Origin: Pontibacter mangrovi
Lineage (GTDB): Bacteria; Bacteroidota; Bacteroidia; Cytophagales; Hymenobacteraceae
Direction of reading: 5' to 3'
Assembly (NCBI RefSeq): GCF_006385705.1
Contig: NZ_VFRQ01000002.1
Coordinates: forward strand, 434,001-498,000
DNA length: 64,000 bases
Part shown: positions 34,758-44,205 of the stretch, one piece after another
Numbering within the stretch: position 1 is the stretch's first letter
Layout: each line of letters begins with the position of its first letter
The notes under the pieces: model-generated
What the model saw: the letters and a program-made list of their open reading frames with translations, nothing else
Told to the model about the DNA's origin: nothing
Databases searched by the model: none
Made by a program: the position numbers and the translations under genes

Positions 34758-35438
34758 CTACAGTAGTATAAAAATGCTCAGGAAGAACAGTAGTTGCACC
34801 AGGTACACGTAAGGGGCGAGGCGGTTTGTTTTATAGATAGGTGCCCACTGGTAGTATGCCTGCAGCGCTAGCGCCACCACAAACCAACCGATGTAGTTGC
34901 TCAGCGGCACATGCCCTCCCTGCCAGTCCCAGAAGTCGAACGCCATGGCCACGGGCTCAATAAAATAATCAAGCACCAGCATCAGCATGGTACCAAGTAT
35001 GGCTTTGCCCCACCACGGCAGGCGGGTGTAGTTGCTAATCTGGCCGGTGGTATAGACCAGCATCAGCCAGTTCAGGCCAATGAGCAGCGGCACGTCCCAT
35101 AGTTTGGTGCCCAGCGCCGCGCCATAAGTATAGTTTCCGAACAGCAGCCCCGTGTGCACCCCCACCACCTCCGAGAAAAAGCCTACGGCAAACACCACTG
35201 CGGCAAAAAGTATGAAAGCGGCATCCCAGCGGCGCAGAAAGGCGAAGAGCAGCGTGTTGGTGAGCAGCAGGTTCATGGGCGTGAGCTCCTGAAAGTACGC
35301 CGGCCTACCGCTGAACATCAGCCCCCAGAACCCAACGGCATGAAAGATAAAGAGTATAGCCATGGCCAGCGGCAGCGCATACTTTTTATACTTTGTAGCA
35401 ACGGGTGCTAGGGTGGGCGCAGTAGGGGTGTCAGGCAT
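34758..35438 (-). CDS. cruF: CruF-type carotenoid 1',2'-hydratase (DUF422)
   Basis: A 226-residue membrane protein with about seven hydrophobic segments. The CruF signature is ...FSEVVGVHTGLLFGNYTYGAALGTKLWDVPLLIGLNWLMLV, then GTMLMLVLDYFIEPVAMAFDFWDW, typical of the enzymes that hydrate the psi-end of acyclic or monocyclic carotenoids. Together with CrtD it would give the hydroxylated, desaturated end group seen in flexixanthin-type pigments. The start codon overlaps the crtD stop by eight bases, so translation is coupled. Confidence 0.88.
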   Translation of the reverse strand: MPDTPTAPTLAPVATKYKKYALPLAMAILFIFHAVGFWGLMFSGRPAYFQELTPMNLLLTNTLLFAFLRRWDAAFILFAAVVFAVGFFSEVVGVHTGLLFGNYTYGAALGTKLWDVPLLIGLNWLMLVYTTGQISNYTRLPWWGKAILGTMLMLVLDYFIEPVAMAFDFWDWQGGHVPLSNYIGWFVVALALQAYYQWAPIYKTNRLAPYVYLVQLLFFLSIFILL

Positions 35439-36927
35439 GGCGTTGATGAGGTTTAGCGGGTGAAGGGGCAGGGGCTAGCTCGCCCACGATTTTAGCGGAG
35501 AGCAGGCACAGCGGAATGCCGCCGCCGGGGTGCACGCTGCCGCCGCAGAAGTATAAGCCTTTGAGTTTGGAGCTGAAGTTGGGGTGACGCAGAAACGCGG
35601 CCATGCGGTTGTTCGAGCTGCTGCCGTACAAGGCCCCGCCAAACGACGAGGTACGGCTCTCGATCAGCAGCGGGTCCAGCAGCTGCTCCTCTTCTATCAG
35701 CGCCTCCACATCGGTCTTTAGCATCCTGCTCAGCTTCTGCAGCACCGCCTGCCGGGTATCCACTGTTAGCTGCGCCCAGTCCTGCCCCTGGTTGTGCGGC
35801 ACGTTCACCATCACAAACCAGTTCTCGCCGCCTTCGGGCGCGTCCTGCGGGTCTGCCTTGGAGGTAATGTTGATGTATACCGTCGGGTCCGGGCTCACGG
35901 TTTTGTACTTGAAGATGTGCTCAAACTCGGCTTTATAGTCCTGGCTGAAGAAGATGTTGTGCACGTGCAGTCGCTCAAATTCCTTTTTGATGCCCCAGTA
36001 GAAGATGAGCGCGGAGCTGGAGCGCGGCTGCCGCAGCGTTTTCTCCGGCGCAGGCTGGTCGGGCAGGAGCCGGCGGTACGTGGGCACCACATCCATGTTG
36101 CTCACTACCACATCGGCTTTATACTTGCCGCTGTCGGTTTCCACGCCTACAGCTTTATCTTTTTCAGTGATGATGCGCTCCACCCGCTCATTATACTTAA
36201 ACTCCACGCCAAGCTCCTCGGCCAGCTTTACCAGGCTGGCCGCTATACTATAAATGCCGCCCTCCGGGTAAAAAGCGCCGATGTTGTGCTCCAGGTGCGG
36301 GATGATGTTGAGCGTGCCGGGTGCCTGGTACGGGTCGGAGCCGTTGTAAGTGGCAAACCTGTCGAGCAGCTGCACAAAGCGCGGGTCGGAGAACTCATTG
36401 GCGTTAGCCTGGTGCATGGTGGTGGTTAGGCCGAGGTCGGAGAGGCAGCCCAGCGCTTTCAGCACGTCGGGGCTCAGGTAAGTATCCAGCCGGTGCAGCG
36501 ACTTCTGCAGGAACGTATCAGCCGTGCCTTTGTAGAGACGGGCGCTTTTCTGCAGCGCCTCCTGCACAGCCTGCTTCGGCACGCCCAGCTGCTGCTCCGC
36601 TTCTTCGGCAAATTTCCCGGTATCGGCCCACGCCTTTACCTGGCTGCCATCGGGCCAGAAATAGTGGGTAATCGGGTCGAGGCGGGAGTAGCGGAAGTAG
36701 TCGGAGGGGGTGCGGCCAGCCAGCGTGAACAGCTCATCCACCAGGTGCGGCAGCGTGAACAGGGAGGGTCCGGCATCAAACCGATACTTGCCCAGCCAGA
36801 ACTCGTGCATCTTGCCGCCAAACGTGTGGTTCGCCTCCAGCACCGTTACCTCGTAGCCTTTCACGGCCAGGCGCACGGCTGTGGCGATGCCTCCAATTCC
36901 TGCCCCAATAACGGCTGCTTTCCTCAT
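35431..36927 (-). CDS. crtD: CrtI/CrtD-family carotenoid desaturase (likely 1-hydroxycarotenoid 3,4-desaturase)
   Basis: A 498-residue FAD-dependent desaturase. The dinucleotide-binding motif AAVIGAGIGGIATAVRLA is at residues 4-21, followed by VTVLEANHTFGGKMHEF and the family C-terminal signature YFCGGSVHPGGGIPLCLLSAKIVGEL. Both CrtI (phytoene) and CrtD enzymes share these; I prefer CrtD because cruF follows directly with an eight-base overlap, the usual partner. The product would introduce the 3,4-double bond in an acyclic end group. No crtB, crtI or lycopene cyclase gene is in this window, so the core pathway must be elsewhere. Confidence 0.88.
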   Translation of the reverse strand: MRKAAVIGAGIGGIATAVRLAVKGYEVTVLEANHTFGGKMHEFWLGKYRFDAGPSLFTLPHLVDELFTLAGRTPSDYFRYSRLDPITHYFWPDGSQVKAWADTGKFAEEAEQQLGVPKQAVQEALQKSARLYKGTADTFLQKSLHRLDTYLSPDVLKALGCLSDLGLTTTMHQANANEFSDPRFVQLLDRFATYNGSDPYQAPGTLNIIPHLEHNIGAFYPEGGIYSIAASLVKLAEELGVEFKYNERVERIITEKDKAVGVETDSGKYKADVVVSNMDVVPTYRRLLPDQPAPEKTLRQPRSSSALIFYWGIKKEFERLHVHNIFFSQDYKAEFEHIFKYKTVSPDPTVYINITSKADPQDAPEGGENWFVMVNVPHNQGQDWAQLTVDTRQAVLQKLSRMLKTDVEALIEEEQLLDPLLIESRTSSFGGALYGSSSNNRMAAFLRHPNFSSKLKGLYFCGGSVHPGGGIPLCLLSAKIVGELAPAPSPAKPHQRHA

Positions 36928-37078
36928 ACCCTAATATACTGCTTTTAGCTCTGTGTGCTGTAAACTGATGGGGTGGGGGAAAGGTTTTTATACATGCTAC
37001 ATAAATAGCCGCTGCTTTGCCATAATGTATATATTTTCTTCTATATTTATTACCAAGATATTAACGGTTATACACGCT

Positions 37079-38173
37079 ATGAAACACAAACTCTTATTCC
37101 TGCTCCTGCTTTTTGCCGCCGCTCCTGCCTTTCCGCAGAGCGAGCGCCCGAAGGAACTGGTACAAAAAGCCATTGCCTTGATGGATGAAGGCAACTACGA
37201 CGCCTCCATCGCCACGCTGGAAGAAGCGCTTGTGCTAGACCCTAAAAACCCAAATATTGAGTATGAGTTGGCGCTGGCCTATTACCTCAAAGAAGATTAC
37301 TCTAAAGCCCTGGATGCCACAAAGAAGCTTATAAAGACCAAAAAGGCCTTTGACCAGGTTTACCAGCTCCGCGGCAACAGCTACGACATGATGGGTAACC
37401 GCGACAAGGCGCTTAAAACCTATGAGGCCGGCCTGAAGAAGTTCCCCTCCTCCGGCCCCTTATACCTGGAGAAGGGCATTGTGCTGCTGAAAGAGGAGCA
37501 GAACGAGCAGGCGCTGGCCACCTTTGAGGCAGGAATAGCCGCGGCGCCGCTGCATCCGTCTAACTACTACTGGGCCGCAAAGCTTTTCCTGGGCTCCGAG
37601 GAGGAAGTATGGGGCATGCTGTACGGCGAGCTTTTCCGGGTACTGGAGCCTAACTCTGAAAGAAGCACCGAAATAAGCAAGCTGCTTTACGACACCTATA
37701 AAAGTGAGATAAAGTATACTTCAGACACCTCCATGTCTGTGAGCTTCAGCAAGAACAACATCATCGGGTTCAGCAAAAAGGGCTCCTCATTAAACCTGCC
37801 GTTCGGCACCGTGGCTTACGAAACAACGTTGGCAATGTCTGCCGCGGGCACCCGGCAAATCGACCTGGCCTCGCTTAACAAGATCAGGACAAGCTTTGTG
37901 CAGAACTTCTACAAAAACGAGATTAATACGCGCTTTGATAACCCGCTTTTTCAGTGGCAGCAGACTTTGCTAAACGAGCAGCAGTTGGAGGCTTACAATT
38001 ACTGGCTGCTGCAGGCCGGCAACCCTGAGCAGTATAATAGCTGGCTGGAGCAGAACCAGGCACAGCTCGATGCCTTTGTCGCATGGTTCAACGAAAACGG
38101 GCAGCCTATTTCGAAAGATAGCTACGTCCATCGCTCCAAGCTAGATAATATTTCTTTAACGGCTGGCGAGTAA
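37079..38173 (+). CDS. Exported TPR-repeat protein
   Basis: A 364-residue protein starting at MKHKLLFLLLL, with a signal peptide ending AFPQS; the long 42-residue in-frame extension upstream is cysteine-rich and unlikely. The N-terminal half has at least three to four TPR units (AIALMDEGNYDASIATLEEALVLDP, YELALAYYLKEDYSKALDATKKLI, LRGNSYDMMGNRDKALKTYEAGLKKFP, LYLEKGIVLLKEEQNEQALATFEAGIAAAP). The C-terminal 180 residues are of unknown fold. Probably a periplasmic or surface scaffold. Confidence 0.85.
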   Translation: MKHKLLFLLLLFAAAPAFPQSERPKELVQKAIALMDEGNYDASIATLEEALVLDPKNPNIEYELALAYYLKEDYSKALDATKKLIKTKKAFDQVYQLRGNSYDMMGNRDKALKTYEAGLKKFPSSGPLYLEKGIVLLKEEQNEQALATFEAGIAAAPLHPSNYYWAAKLFLGSEEEVWGMLYGELFRVLEPNSERSTEISKLLYDTYKSEIKYTSDTSMSVSFSKNNIIGFSKKGSSLNLPFGTVAYETTLAMSAAGTRQIDLASLNKIRTSFVQNFYKNEINTRFDNPLFQWQQTLLNEQQLEAYNYWLLQAGNPEQYNSWLEQNQAQLDAFVAWFNENGQPISKDSYVHRSKLDNISLTAGE

Positions 38174-38177
38174 GACC

Positions 38178-38618
38178 TTATACTTTCCCGAACTCCCGCT
38201 GATAAACCGGCTTCCGCATGCCAAACTGCAGCTTCATGAGCGGGTAGAGCAGCAGGTCCAACGGTTTAAGGCCGGTGCTGAAGGTGATGATGTCGTGAAT
38301 GACGGCGCCGCTGCCGTTTTTGGAGACCAGGTGTTTGTGGTGCCATACTTTTAGCGGTGGCGGCAGTTCTTGCCCCTCATCTACAAAATATGCCGCAGTG
38401 TCGGTTATACTTCTCTCCGTGATCAGGCTGGTCCAGCGGAAGGATTTGATGCCTGTCTGCAGTTCTACCTCCACCACATCGCCGGGCTCCGAGCCATCAA
38501 AGCGCAGCAGCTTCAGCCGCGGGTAAGCCGGAGACAGCTTCCGGAACAGCCGCTCATCAAACGCATGGAACACCTGCAGGTAGTCCTGGCTGACGTAGGT
38601 TCTGAGGTGGAGCTGCAT
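38178..38618 (-). CDS. SRPBCC-like ligand-binding family protein
   Basis: A 146-residue soluble protein: YVSQDYLQVFHAFDERLFRKLSPAYPRLKLLRFDG then DVVEVELQTG...WTSLITERSITDTAAYFVDEGQELPPPLKVWHHKHLV and IHDIITFSTGLKPLDLLLYPLMKLQFGMR. The pattern (start with a coenzyme- or lipid-binding helix, long beta strands, C-terminal helix) matches SRPBCC/START-type proteins; the ligand is unknown. Convergent with the TPR gene, four bases apart. Confidence 0.75.
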   Translation of the reverse strand: MQLHLRTYVSQDYLQVFHAFDERLFRKLSPAYPRLKLLRFDGSEPGDVVEVELQTGIKSFRWTSLITERSITDTAAYFVDEGQELPPPLKVWHHKHLVSKNGSGAVIHDIITFSTGLKPLDLLLYPLMKLQFGMRKPVYQREFGKV

Positions 38619-38950
38619 GGGTTAAATTGTTTTATTGTTGGATTGTTGACCTCAGTAACGAAAGTTTTCACCTGCCGCGGAAGTTGCTTCCGTGCCAAGG
38701 TTAAAGAAGCGAATATCCAGATTCGCGATCCTCCAGCACTCGATCAAACCACCCCTGTCCCTTCCCCGAAACAAGTTCGAGGTCTGCGACCTGTCGATGG
38801 AGGAGGAATTTATACTTGCTACTCCTTTTAACCTCCTTCAGGCGCTAAAGTTATACTTCCCCGGAAAAAGAAACGCCGCTGCATTTATACTTTGCAGCGG
38901 CGTTTTATACTTGTGTGCTCAACAATTTAACAATTGAGCCATTCAACAAT
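38619..38950. other. Intergenic region with dispersed repeat seeds
   Basis: Just over 300 nt without a gene. It contains TTGTTTTATTGTTGGATTGTTGA near the left edge, the seed AAACCACCCCT (38746-38756), three TATACTT copies, and a terminator hairpin. Confidence 0.5.
38871..38905. terminator. Terminator of the SNF2 gene with TATACTT in the loop
   Basis: Stem AAACGCCGCTGCA (38871-38883) with TGCAGCGGCGTTT (38893-38905). U-rich sequence on both sides suggests bidirectional use; the loop plus first arm base spell TATACTT. Confidence 0.85.
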
Positions 38951-41875
38951 TTAACTCAACAAGTTATCGATATCCTCTTTCGTCAGGCTCTTGATAACGG
39001 CTTCATCGGTGCTGATAAGGTCGGTTACGAGCTGGATTTTGCGGTTCTGTAGCGCCAGTATTTTCTCCTCCACGGTATCCTTGGTAATAAACTTATAGGT
39101 AAATACCGTGTTCTGCTGCCCGATGCGGTGCGCGCGGTCTACGGCTTGCGCCTCCACGGCTGGGTTCCACCAAGGGTCAAGTATAAACACATAGTCTGCA
39201 GCGGTTAGGTTTAGGCCCACACCACCGGCTTTCAGCGAGATCAGGAACACCTGTATGCTTGGGTCGTTCTGGAAGCGCTCTACCTGCTCGTGGCGATTTT
39301 TGGTGTTGCCGTCCAGGTATGTATACTTTATCTCCCGCTTGTCCAAAGCATTTTTGATAATTTCCAGGTGCTTCACGAACTGGCTAAATATCAACACCTT
39401 GTGCCCTTTGCTTACTACATCGGTGGTTTTGTGCAGCACCTCCTTCAGTTTGCCGGAGCTGCCCTCGTAGCCAGGGTCCGTCATCAGCGGGTGGTTGGCT
39501 ATCTGGCGCAGCTTGGTGAGGCCCTGCAACAGCATAAACTGCGTGTTGCCCGGCCCGTTCTCTTCTAGGCTCGTCAGGATTTTGTTGCGGTAGAACGATT
39601 TCGTCTCCTCATAGGCATGCTCCTGTTCCTCCGTCATCTTACAGAAGGCGGTATGCTCTATTTTGGCCGGCAGCTCCCGTGCCACCTGCGACTTGTGCCT
39701 GCGAAGTATAAACGGCTTGATGAGCGCGTGCAGCCGGCGCGTCTTCTGCTCGTCCTTCTCCTTCTCGATCGGTTTCAGGAACTCGTTTCGGAAAAAGTGC
39801 TGGTTGCCCAGCAGCCCAGGGTTAATGAACGACATCTGCGACCACAAATCCATGGTGCTGTTCTCCACCGGCGTGCCGGTAAGTATAAGCCGGTGCCGCG
39901 ACTTGAGCGCCCGCACCGAGCGCGAGGTGTTGGAGTCCGGGTTTTTGATGGCCTGCGACTCGTCCAGAATAATGTAGTCGAAATAGTAGCTCTGCAGCAG
40001 CTCCGCATCCAGGCGCACAATACCGTAGGAGGTCAGGATCACGTCATAATCCGAGAACAGCTCCACGTTTTTGTCGCGGTAGGTGCCGGTATAGTTTAGG
40101 ATGCGCAGGCTAGGCGTAAACTTCTGTGCCTCGTTCATCCAGTTGTACACCAGCGAGGTAGGCATTACCAACAGCGAGGCCGACTCAGCCCCGTTCTCCT
40201 TGCGGTGCTGCAGCATGGCCAGCGTCTGCACGGTTTTACCCAAGCCCATATCATCGGCCAGGCAGCCGCCAAACTTATAGTTCTGCACAAAGTGCAGCCA
40301 GTTGTAGCCGGCCTTCTGGTACGGGCGCAGCTCTCCCACAAAGCCGGCCGGCAGGGGCTGGTCTTCTATGGTCTCGAACTCGCGCAGTTTCTCCAGCTTG
40401 CGGCTCATGGTCACGGTGGCCAGGTTGCCGTTCTGCAGGTCGTTTACCAGCGCCATGTGGTGCTTCTTCAGCGTCAGGTGCTCTTCGCCCTCGGCAAAGG
40501 CAAACAGCTCTATGTACTGCGTAAACCACTCCTCCGGAATAATGGCCACCTGCCCGTTCGGAAGTATAAACTCACTGTTTTTAGTAAGTATGTGGTTCTT
40601 GAGCTTGATGAACGGAATAGTGAACTCGCCGAAGCGCACGGTGCCGTAGATATCGAACCAGTCGTTTTTCTCGGTGATGCCTACATCCAGCGTTATCTCG
40701 CCTATAAAATAGCTTTTGCTGTTGCGCTGGCTCTGCTGCACGGTAAAGCCCATGCCCTGCAGTTCCTGCAGGTTGCTGTTGAGCCACGAGAAGGCTGCAC
40801 TTTTCTCCAGCACTGCCTGCCCGTTTTTTACTTCCAGTGCCCGCTTGTTCAGCTCCTTTACATACTCTTTCTCCTTGTTCAGGTCACGTATCAGCTTATG
40901 GAAAATGTAGGAGTCCTGCGTTTTCTCCATACTTACGCTCACGCGCCGGGCCTCCTGCGTCTGCACCATGTAATCGCCATACTTAAACGCAAGGTCGAAA
41001 AGTATCTTTTTGCCCTCGGCATCGGCTTGCTCCGCCTCATTTCTCCGAACAGCAGGGGCATCCGCTCCGGCAATCTCCGAGAAGGTAAGGTATGGGCTAG
41101 GCACAAATTTCTCTGACTTGATGTCGAAGCCTCTGGTATTCACATCGAACTGCTCTACCAGCGGGGCCACAAACTTGCGGTAATAGTTCTCCTCTATGGA
41201 GCGAGGTATGGCGATAAACTTCTTGTTGAGGAAAGGTTGCAGCTTTTTGCCGTCCACATTCTTTTCAAAGCTGTAGATCTTCTCGTTTAGCAGCAGCCAG
41301 GCCGGCTCGTGGCACACCAGCGCCGCGTTCTTGTACTGGAAGTCCAGCTTTTCGCCGTTATACTTAATGGTGGGGAAGTAGTGCGTGTTATCGGCGTTGC
41401 GCATAAAATGGAACAGCACCGTAGCCCGCTCCGGCGCAATCTCAATCCTGCGCCAGGCCGGGTCTCCGTCCTTGCCCATAATAAAGGTCATCTTGTTGTG
41501 GCGGAGCAGCTCCAGAATCTTGCCCATGCGGCTCTGCACGTAATGGGCAATTGCCTCCTGCAGCGCCTTGTCGCCTTTTTCGGGGTCGTATACTTTCAGG
41601 AAAAAGTCTGCCGCCGACATTTTCTTCTTCGGCGAGAACTTCTTCAGCACCGCGTCCTGCTGCACCTGGTCTATCAGCGGAATCAGCTTAAAGTCATCTG
41701 CATCGAGGCGCGCCGCAAACTCGGCCGCGTTTTTAGCCGAGATGTTCTGGTGCTGCAGGGTAAGATGCCCTTTGGAGTTAACCTGTACCACAAATGACTC
41801 GAACAGGTAACCCAGGTATTCGTGCTCGAAAAGTGAATAGATTACCTGAAAAGGCTGCGTGGTATAAACATTCAT
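38951..41875 (-). CDS. SNF2/Swi2-family DEAD/DEAH-box helicase (RapA/HepA-like)
   Basis: A 974-residue ATPase that probably remodels protein-DNA complexes or recycles RNA polymerase. The first 500 residues are an N-terminal SNF2-associated region of Bacteroidota type (including a cysteine-free domain rich in basic residues). The helicase core has Walker A GGCLADDMGLGKTVQTLAML (about 540), DESQAIKNP (about 640) for motif II, and the C-terminal domain with ILTGTPVENS, QVFLISLKAGGVGLNLTAADYVFILDPWWNPAVE and VDRAHRIGQ (about 915). All SNF2 motifs are present. Alone on its strand between repeat-containing intergenic regions. Confidence 0.93.
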   Translation of the reverse strand: MNVYTTQPFQVIYSLFEHEYLGYLFESFVVQVNSKGHLTLQHQNISAKNAAEFAARLDADDFKLIPLIDQVQQDAVLKKFSPKKKMSAADFFLKVYDPEKGDKALQEAIAHYVQSRMGKILELLRHNKMTFIMGKDGDPAWRRIEIAPERATVLFHFMRNADNTHYFPTIKYNGEKLDFQYKNAALVCHEPAWLLLNEKIYSFEKNVDGKKLQPFLNKKFIAIPRSIEENYYRKFVAPLVEQFDVNTRGFDIKSEKFVPSPYLTFSEIAGADAPAVRRNEAEQADAEGKKILFDLAFKYGDYMVQTQEARRVSVSMEKTQDSYIFHKLIRDLNKEKEYVKELNKRALEVKNGQAVLEKSAAFSWLNSNLQELQGMGFTVQQSQRNSKSYFIGEITLDVGITEKNDWFDIYGTVRFGEFTIPFIKLKNHILTKNSEFILPNGQVAIIPEEWFTQYIELFAFAEGEEHLTLKKHHMALVNDLQNGNLATVTMSRKLEKLREFETIEDQPLPAGFVGELRPYQKAGYNWLHFVQNYKFGGCLADDMGLGKTVQTLAMLQHRKENGAESASLLVMPTSLVYNWMNEAQKFTPSLRILNYTGTYRDKNVELFSDYDVILTSYGIVRLDAELLQSYYFDYIILDESQAIKNPDSNTSRSVRALKSRHRLILTGTPVENSTMDLWSQMSFINPGLLGNQHFFRNEFLKPIEKEKDEQKTRRLHALIKPFILRRHKSQVARELPAKIEHTAFCKMTEEQEHAYEETKSFYRNKILTSLEENGPGNTQFMLLQGLTKLRQIANHPLMTDPGYEGSSGKLKEVLHKTTDVVSKGHKVLIFSQFVKHLEIIKNALDKREIKYTYLDGNTKNRHEQVERFQNDPSIQVFLISLKAGGVGLNLTAADYVFILDPWWNPAVEAQAVDRAHRIGQQNTVFTYKFITKDTVEEKILALQNRKIQLVTDLISTDEAVIKSLTKEDIDNLLS

Positions 41876-42047
41876 GCCAAAGACATTTTTCGGACTCCAA
41901 ATTTAACCATTACGCCGCATAATTCCTATCAAACCTGCGGGGTTTGGCTTGCACTTTGGAGAGGTTGGCGTAGTTTCCGGGATAAACAGGATTGCCGCTC
42001 GGATGTTTACGGGTTTTCGGAATTGTATTACAGCAAGGGGAGGAGCG

Positions 42048-43271
42048 CTATATGTTCTCGGTAACCGACATGGCAGCCGCTTTGTTGGCTGGCCTGATGG
42101 ACACCAACAGTGTGATGACAACAATGGCTATACCGGTAAACACAAAGTCACTGACCTCCATTTTTACAGGGTAGGCCTCTACCACCGAGGTGGCCATGCC
42201 CATACTTACCAAGCCGAAGGTCTGCTGCATGTTGCACACCAGCATGCCCAGCGTTAGCCCGTAAGAAGCCCCGATAAAGGCTACCAACGCGCCTTCCATC
42301 AAAAACACATTGCGGATGGTTTTGGCCGTAGCACCCATAGAGGCAAGTATGGCAATGTCTTTTTTCTTGTCTATCACCAGCATAGAGAGCGAGAAGAAGA
42401 TGTTGAGGGAGGCGATGCCAAGTATAAATGCGAAGGTGATGAACACGAACAGCTTCTCGACTTTCACGGCGCGCAGCAGGCTTGTGTGCTGCTCATCGGA
42501 GTTCTGCACCTTAAAGCCGTTGCCCAGTAGCTGCTGCAGCTCCTTTTTCACCTCCTCAATCCGGTACCCTGACCCCACTTTCAGCTCCAGCGCGGTGCGG
42601 CGGCGGCCGTAGTCCAGCAGCTCCTCGGCAAAGTTAAGCGGCACAAACACATACGAGTCGTCGTACTGCCGCTCAATAGCGAATATGCCGCCGGGCATAA
42701 TGTTCAGGCTGTTAAAGGAGCCCTCCGGGTTTAGGGGGTTGAACTTTACGTTTTTGGGATACAGAAACTGCATTGCCACCAGGTGATTGGTGGGCCTGAT
42801 GGACAACTGATACTGCACACCGCGCCCTACCAGCGCACGGTAGGCGTTTTTAAAGTATAAATCGCTGGAGCCTTCCACCACCGAGGAGTCGATCTCGTTC
42901 TGCTCAAAGAAATTCTCGCTCACGCCCTTCACCTTTACCACCATCTGGCGGTCATTGTAGCGGAGCAGGGCATTGTCTTCTATCACTTCCGATACCACCG
43001 CCACGCCTGGCGTGCGCCTAATCCGGTTCATGAACTCGGTATCAGTCTCAAAGGACTTGCCCTCCGCAGCGGTTATCTTCAGGTCCGGGTCAAAGCTGGA
43101 GTAGATTTCGCGGATCAGGTCTTCCAGGCCATTGAACACCGACAGCACTATGATGAGCGCCGCCGTGCCAACCGCCACCCCGATCATCGCGATGTTGGAG
43201 ATGATACTAATGATGCTCCTCTTCTTTCTAGAGAAAAAATATCGTTTCGCTATCAGAAAAGGTACGTTCAT
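42048..43271 (-). CDS. LolC/LolE-type lipoprotein-releasing ABC transporter permease
   Basis: A 407-residue FtsX-family permease: IAKRYFFSRKKRSIISIISNIAMIGVAVGTAALIIVLSVFNGLEDLI is the characteristic N-terminal membrane segment, then a periplasmic domain, and near the C-terminus FITFAFILGIASLNIFFSLSMLVIDKKKDIAILASMGATAKTIRNVFLMEGALVAFIGASYG, the FtsX core. Together with a LolD ATPase (not in this window) it would extract lipoproteins from the inner membrane. It is the last gene of a run beginning with rbfA and a methyltransferase, an arrangement I recall from other Bacteroidota. Confidence 0.9.
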   Translation of the reverse strand: MNVPFLIAKRYFFSRKKRSIISIISNIAMIGVAVGTAALIIVLSVFNGLEDLIREIYSSFDPDLKITAAEGKSFETDTEFMNRIRRTPGVAVVSEVIEDNALLRYNDRQMVVKVKGVSENFFEQNEIDSSVVEGSSDLYFKNAYRALVGRGVQYQLSIRPTNHLVAMQFLYPKNVKFNPLNPEGSFNSLNIMPGGIFAIERQYDDSYVFVPLNFAEELLDYGRRRTALELKVGSGYRIEEVKKELQQLLGNGFKVQNSDEQHTSLLRAVKVEKLFVFITFAFILGIASLNIFFSLSMLVIDKKKDIAILASMGATAKTIRNVFLMEGALVAFIGASYGLTLGMLVCNMQQTFGLVSMGMATSVVEAYPVKMEVSDFVFTGIAIVVITLLVSIRPANKAAAMSVTENI

Positions 43272-43373
43272 CTTTTAATTGCTAATTGTTTGTTGGTGAT
43301 TGCTTGAAGGTTAAACGTTCATTATTACACATCTTGAGTTAACAATTTAACAATCAGCAATCCAACAATTAAA

Positions 43374-44183
43374 TTATTTCCACGCTTTTACGATCAGGCC
43401 GGTACCGGAGGGGTGCTTGCCGTTTACGTCCATCCAGTTCAGCACCAGGCTTACCGGGAAGGTGGCCAGGTAGTAGAACGGCAGCAGCACGAAGAAAATT
43501 TTAGAGGCGTTCAGCATCAGCAGCGGGTACTTCATAGAGAGCCGCCAGGAGACCTGCCCCGGTTTGCCGTAGGAGTAGCGCGCGTCTACTTTGCTAAAGC
43601 CAGCCAGTTTTAATTTATCCTCTATTTCTCTGATGTTGTAGCCGTCGCGCACGTGCTCCTCTATAAAGGAAGTCTCGTCGTCGCCGTGCACATCGGAGCC
43701 GCCCTGGTCGGATGGGGTAGAGATAAGCAGCATGCCGCCCGGCCGCAGTGAGGCCTGAAAGTTACGGAACACCTCCACATCCTCCAGAATATGCTCCATC
43801 ACATCCACCGAAAGGATAAGGTCATAGCTCTCGGGCTCCCGGAATTTTACCAGGTCGCCTATTTTAAACAGTACATTCTGGCGGCCGATGGCCCGCATAA
43901 ACCGGTTGCAGTCCGATACCTGCTCTTCCTTCACGTCAACGGCCAGCACGCGCCATTTGCTGCTCATGCCCGACAGCTTATAGGTATATTGCCCAAAGCC
44001 GGAGCCGGCATCCAGGATGTGCTGCTCCTCGCTGCGCCGGTTGGCGGCCCACTCGTTTAGCTCTTTGTGCACGTGCCAGGCGCGTAGCAGCAGCAGGTCC
44101 AGCAGGTTATAGAAGATGCGGCGCAGGAAAGGCGTTTTGTTAAACACATTGCCGAGCGCCCGCTTAATAGGGTCGTACTGCAT
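43374..44183 (-). CDS. class I SAM-dependent methyltransferase with membrane-associated tail
   Basis: A 269-residue methyltransferase with motif I HILDAGSGFGQYTYKLSG, the acidic motif II AVDVKEEQV, and DLILSVDVMEHILED (motif III area). The C-terminal 90 residues are hydrophobic (YPLLMLNASKIFFVLLPFYYLATFPVSLVLN), suggesting membrane association, possibly lipid or quinone methylation. It lies between rbfA (22 nt upstream) and the LolC/E-like permease, so it is likely in the same operon. Substrate unknown. Confidence 0.85.
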   Translation of the reverse strand: MQYDPIKRALGNVFNKTPFLRRIFYNLLDLLLLRAWHVHKELNEWAANRRSEEQHILDAGSGFGQYTYKLSGMSSKWRVLAVDVKEEQVSDCNRFMRAIGRQNVLFKIGDLVKFREPESYDLILSVDVMEHILEDVEVFRNFQASLRPGGMLLISTPSDQGGSDVHGDDETSFIEEHVRDGYNIREIEDKLKLAGFSKVDARYSYGKPGQVSWRLSMKYPLLMLNASKIFFVLLPFYYLATFPVSLVLNWMDVNGKHPSGTGLIVKAWK

Positions 44184-44205
44184 AAGGGTGTTGTGCGGCT
44201 AGTGC

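Noticed and set aside
38692-38937. Small plus-strand frame before the SNF2 terminator
   Set aside because: Its sequence is composed of dispersed repeat and terminator DNA.
40205-41116. Long plus-strand frame of about 300 codons inside the SNF2 gene
   Set aside because: Antisense shadow with no family features; the minus strand encodes the clear helicase.
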